From Pseudomonadota bacterium (lineage in GTDB: Bacteria; Myxococcota; Myxococcia; Myxococcales; Myxococcaceae): 6,212 bases of DNA. The stretch lies in assembly GCA_023424585.1 (NCBI GenBank), contig JAFADT010000706.1:1-6212 (forward strand), read 5' to 3'. Shown one piece after another: positions 3,626 through 6,212 of this stretch. Under the pieces are notes generated by a model. It made no database searches, was not told the origin of the DNA, and saw only the letters and a program-made list of their open reading frames with translations. The number at the start of each line of letters is the position of its first letter. The first letter of the stretch is position 1. Position numbers and translations under genes: made by a program.

Positions 3626-6212
3626 ATGATGCGCAGGACGGACGAGGAGTCGGGTCAGGGGGAGGCGCCGCGGGACGAGCGTGCTCCGGACGACCTCATG
3701 CCCGCGCTCCGCGTGGAGTACGACACGGACGTCCAGGCGGGACACGCCGCGCCCGTGCTGCGGGTCCGGCCGTCCTGGCCGCCGCGCGAGGAGGACGCCG
3801 AGCCCGCGCCGAAGCCGACGGAGGTGAAGGGCAGGGCGTCCGCGAAGGCGAGGACGCTGACCTTCCGCGAGCTGGACTCCGAGGCGCTGGCCTCCATGCC
3901 GGCCTCCCACCGCGTGAACCGCGCGGTGCCCACGCGCCCCGCCGCGCGGGGGGACGAAGCCACCAGTCCGCCGGACAACGAGGCGCTGGGCACGCGGGAC
4001 TCCGAGCCCTTCGTCGCGGACGCCGCATCGGGTGCGGCGCCACACCGCGCGCCGGAGCCGCCCGCGCCGGAGCTGGTCCGCGTGGAAGATGCCGCCGACG
4101 CGCGCCCGCCGGAGGAGTCGCCCACCCGCGACGTGTCCGCGTCAGGTGACGCCACCCCGGCGGAGCGACAGGCCATGCAGGCAGCCGTGTCGTCCGGGCG
4201 CCGCCGGGAGCAGTGGGTCGCCCCGTCCTACCTGCCGGAAGACCTGCGCGACGCGCTGGTGGCCGAGCGCAGCCAGTACCGCGCACAGCGGCTCCAGGAG
4301 GCCCGCGAGGTGGGGCTGGCCGGGCCCGGCGTGCTGGGGCTCGTGCCCGTCCCCGCCGCGGATCCGGACTGGTCCGGGGGCTCGCTGCTGGGCTTCCTGG
4401 GCGAGGAGCTGGTGTTCGCGGGGAACATCGTCCACCTGGACTTCGAGTCCGGCCGCGTCTTCGCCGCGTCGGACTCCGGCGAGGACCTGGACCGCCGCGT
4501 CCTCTCCTGCGAGCGCTGGTGCTACCGGCCCTATGACTTCGCGGAAGCCCTGTGCGCGGCCGCGGCCGCCTACGAGGACCGCGTCCCCGCGCTCGACAAG
4601 GCCCTGGCGCGCGCGAAGGGGGAGCTCCTCCCATCCCCGGCAGCTCCCCGGGACGCGGAGCTCATCCCCGTGGACCGGCTGTGGCGCCAGCCGTGGGGCA
4701 GCATCTGGGGCCCACCCGGCACCGGAAAGACGACGGCCGTCGCGGACCTCATCGCCCGCGCCCTGCGCGCCTATCCGGACGAGCGCATCCTCGCGGTGGC
4801 CCCCACCAACCGCGCGGCGGACGAGCTGGTGCTGCGCGTCAGCGCCCTGCTGGAGCGTGAGCCCATCCCGCTGCGCCCGCTGGCCCGCAGCATCTTCCGG
4901 GGTGGCACCGGCGCCAGCGAGGCCCTCCACAAGCTGCCCACCGTGGCGCTGGAGGAGAACAAGTCCAGCAAGCTCATCAACACCATCCAGCAGCGCGAGC
5001 GCGAGCTCACCCTGGAGCGCGCCCGGGGCGGCGCCGCGCCGGAGCTCGCCCGCATGCAGGCGGAGCTGCGCACGCTGCGCGGCCGCGTGAAGGACCCCAC
5101 GCTCAAGGAGGCGGAGAAGGGCGACAGCCCCCTCATGGTGCTCACCGTGCACCGCGCCCTGCGGCTCGTGTCGGAACTGGAGGGCGAGGAGACCTTCCAG
5201 CGGCTCGTCGTGGACGAGGCCGGCATGGTGACGCGCGCGGCGACGGCGCTGCTGGCCCCGCTGGCGAGGCAGGTGACGCTCGCGGGCGACCCCAAGCAGA
5301 TCGGCCCCGTGAGCCGCGCGGCGGAAGGGGCGGGGAGGGGCACCCAGACGTGGCTCCGCGCCAGCGCCCTGTCCCACCTGGAGGACGCGGTGAGGGACGC
5401 CGAGCGCCCGGACGTGCTGCTCCTGCGCACCCAGCACCGCATGCACCCGGACATCGCGAAGGTGGTGAGCCACTTCTGCTACGGCGGCGCGCTGGAGGAC
5501 GGCGACCTCGTGAAGGACCGCGCCCGGAAGCCCCCGCCCGTGCCCGCCTTCCCGTCCCGGGCCATGTGGCTGGTGCTGGATGGCCTCAGCCGCGACACCC
5601 GCCGACTCACCCACGGCCGCGGCGAGACGGGCTCCGGCTACCAGCGCGAGCTGTCCGCGGAGCTCGCCGTGACGCTGGCCCGCCAGGCCGTGCGCCTGGG
5701 CCTCACCGTGCTGTGCGTGACGCCCTACCGCGCGCAGGCGGCGCTGCTGCGCAAGCTGGGCAACGCGGCGGGGCTGCGCCACGACATGTTCAGCGCCTCC
5801 ACCATCCACCGCCAGCAGGGCACCCAGTACGACGTGGTGATGGTGGACACCGTGGCCGGGGGCCGGCCCTTCCCGCCGCACACGCTGGTGCCCATCCTCA
5901 ACGTCGCCGCCAGCCGCGCGAAGGAGTACCTGCTGGTGCTCGCCTCGCGCGCGGAGGCCCGCGCCTCGCCCGTGCCCGCGCGCTTCCTGTCGCTGCTCCC
6001 CCGCGTGCGCGTCCACGCGGGCACGCCGCCGAAGCTGGAGCTGCTCGCCGCCCAGCCGCGCCCCCCACCTCCGCCCCCGCCGCCGCTGGTGCCCATGGGG
6101 CTGGGCGGCGAGATCGCGGGCGGCAAGGACCCCGGCCCGCTCTTCACCCAGGAGCAGGTCTCCCTCTTCGAGCGCCGCTTCGACGCCGGCCCCCACCTGG
6201 TGCGCGGCGTCG
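3626..6212 (+). CDS. SF1B (UPF1/DNA2-like) helicase with N-terminal extension, C-terminus cut by window edge
   Basis: The frame is open from ATG 3626 to the right edge (862 codons). Residues 1 to about 190 are rich in Pro, Ala, Glu and Arg and look disordered. Residues about 195-345 form an unrecognised, probably folded region. The helicase core follows with motif I GPPGTGKTT (362-370, K368), Ia VAPTNRAADEL, a short coiled-coil insert (about 453-490), motif II VVDEAG (D530, E531), motif III GDPKQ (554-558), QHRMHP (603-608), VTPYRAQ (698-704), motif V TIHRQQGTQYD (from 726) and motif VI NVAASRAK (759-766). This order fits AAA_11/AAA_12 proteins, which move on DNA or RNA using ATP. A run of eight prolines (813-820) then leads to FTQEQVSLFERRF and PHLVRGV at the edge, which looks like the start of another helicase module. 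The start is uncertain: ATG 3626 and 3629 are adjacent, GTG 3599 and ATG 3698 are in frame, and no good ribosome binding site is seen. The substrate is unknown; repair, RNA metabolism or defence are all possible. Confidence 0.93.
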   Translation, partial: MMRRTDEESGQGEAPRDERAPDDLMPALRVEYDTDVQAGHAAPVLRVRPSWPPREEDAEPAPKPTEVKGRASAKARTLTFRELDSEALASMPASHRVNRAVPTRPAARGDEATSPPDNEALGTRDSEPFVADAASGAAPHRAPEPPAPELVRVEDAADARPPEESPTRDVSASGDATPAERQAMQAAVSSGRRREQWVAPSYLPEDLRDALVAERSQYRAQRLQEAREVGLAGPGVLGLVPVPAADPDWSGGSLLGFLGEELVFAGNIVHLDFESGRVFAASDSGEDLDRRVLSCERWCYRPYDFAEALCAAAAAYEDRVPALDKALARAKGELLPSPAAPRDAELIPVDRLWRQPWGSIWGPPGTGKTTAVADLIARALRAYPDERILAVAPTNRAADELVLRVSALLEREPIPLRPLARSIFRGGTGASEALHKLPTVALEENKSSKLINTIQQRERELTLERARGGAAPELARMQAELRTLRGRVKDPTLKEAEKGDSPLMVLTVHRALRLVSELEGEETFQRLVVDEAGMVTRAATALLAPLARQVTLAGDPKQIGPVSRAAEGAGRGTQTWLRASALSHLEDAVRDAERPDVLLLRTQHRMHPDIAKVVSHFCYGGALEDGDLVKDRARKPPPVPAFPSRAMWLVLDGLSRDTRRLTHGRGETGSGYQRELSAELAVTLARQAVRLGLTVLCVTPYRAQAALLRKLGNAAGLRHDMFSASTIHRQQGTQYDVVMVDTVAGGRPFPPHTLVPILNVAASRAKEYLLVLASRAEARASPVPARFLSLLPRVRVHAGTPPKLELLAAQPRPPPPPPPPLVPMGLGGEIAGGKDPGPLFTQEQVSLFERRFDAGPHLVRGV

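Noticed and set aside
4032..5090. 352-codon plus-strand ORF in another frame of the helicase gene
   Set aside because: It is rich in Arg, Pro, Ser and Ala and overlaps the true frame, which contains Walker A and motif II. No start signal was seen.
4142..6196. 684-codon minus-strand ORF antisense to the helicase gene
   Set aside because: The composition is biased to His, Arg, Gly and Ala with no motifs, while the plus strand carries the complete ordered helicase motif set. It is a GC-rich shadow.
1..6212. Defence island, mobile element or CRISPR array
   Set aside because: No integrase, transposase, nuclease, terminal repeat, spaced direct repeats or tRNA was seen. A single helicase gene is not enough to call a defence system.

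Overview
The window looks like chromosomal DNA of a myxobacterium (Myxococcota; a Myxococcus- or Corallococcus-like genome is the best guess). The evidence is very high G+C, strong G/C preference at third codon positions, a lipoprotein with CARDB- and HYR-like domains, a TTGAC-N17-TAGnnT promoter and long spurious antisense ORFs typical of such DNA. The genus is inferred from style, not from a database match.

There are three real protein genes. (1) Positions 1-1919, minus strand: a YgiQ-family radical SAM protein, complete at its N-terminus and cut by the left window edge within its C-terminal tail. (2) Positions 2268-3413, plus strand: a 381-residue secreted lipoprotein with a CARDB-like domain, HYR/Ig-like beta domains and 12 cysteines besides the lipidated one. 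(3) Position 3626 to the right edge, plus strand: a large SF1B (UPF1/DNA2-like) helicase with a disordered N-terminal extension. It runs off the window just where a second nucleotide-binding helicase module seems to begin.

The divergent spacer between genes 1 and 2 (1920-2267) has an AT-richer core, two perfect inverted repeats and a possible sigma-54 promoter facing the lipoprotein gene. The 212-bp spacer between genes 2 and 3 (3414-3625) holds four consecutive inverted repeats followed at once by a well-spaced sigma-70-type promoter. The lipoprotein transcript therefore probably ends there and the helicase is transcribed on its own.

Nothing shows that the three genes work together: they have separate promoters, different predicted compartments (cytoplasm, envelope, nucleic acid) and no translational coupling. 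No RNA gene, insertion sequence, CRISPR array or phage gene was seen. The points most worth a second look are the probable tandem helicase architecture, the hairpin cluster abutting the helicase promoter, and the palindromes in the divergent spacer.
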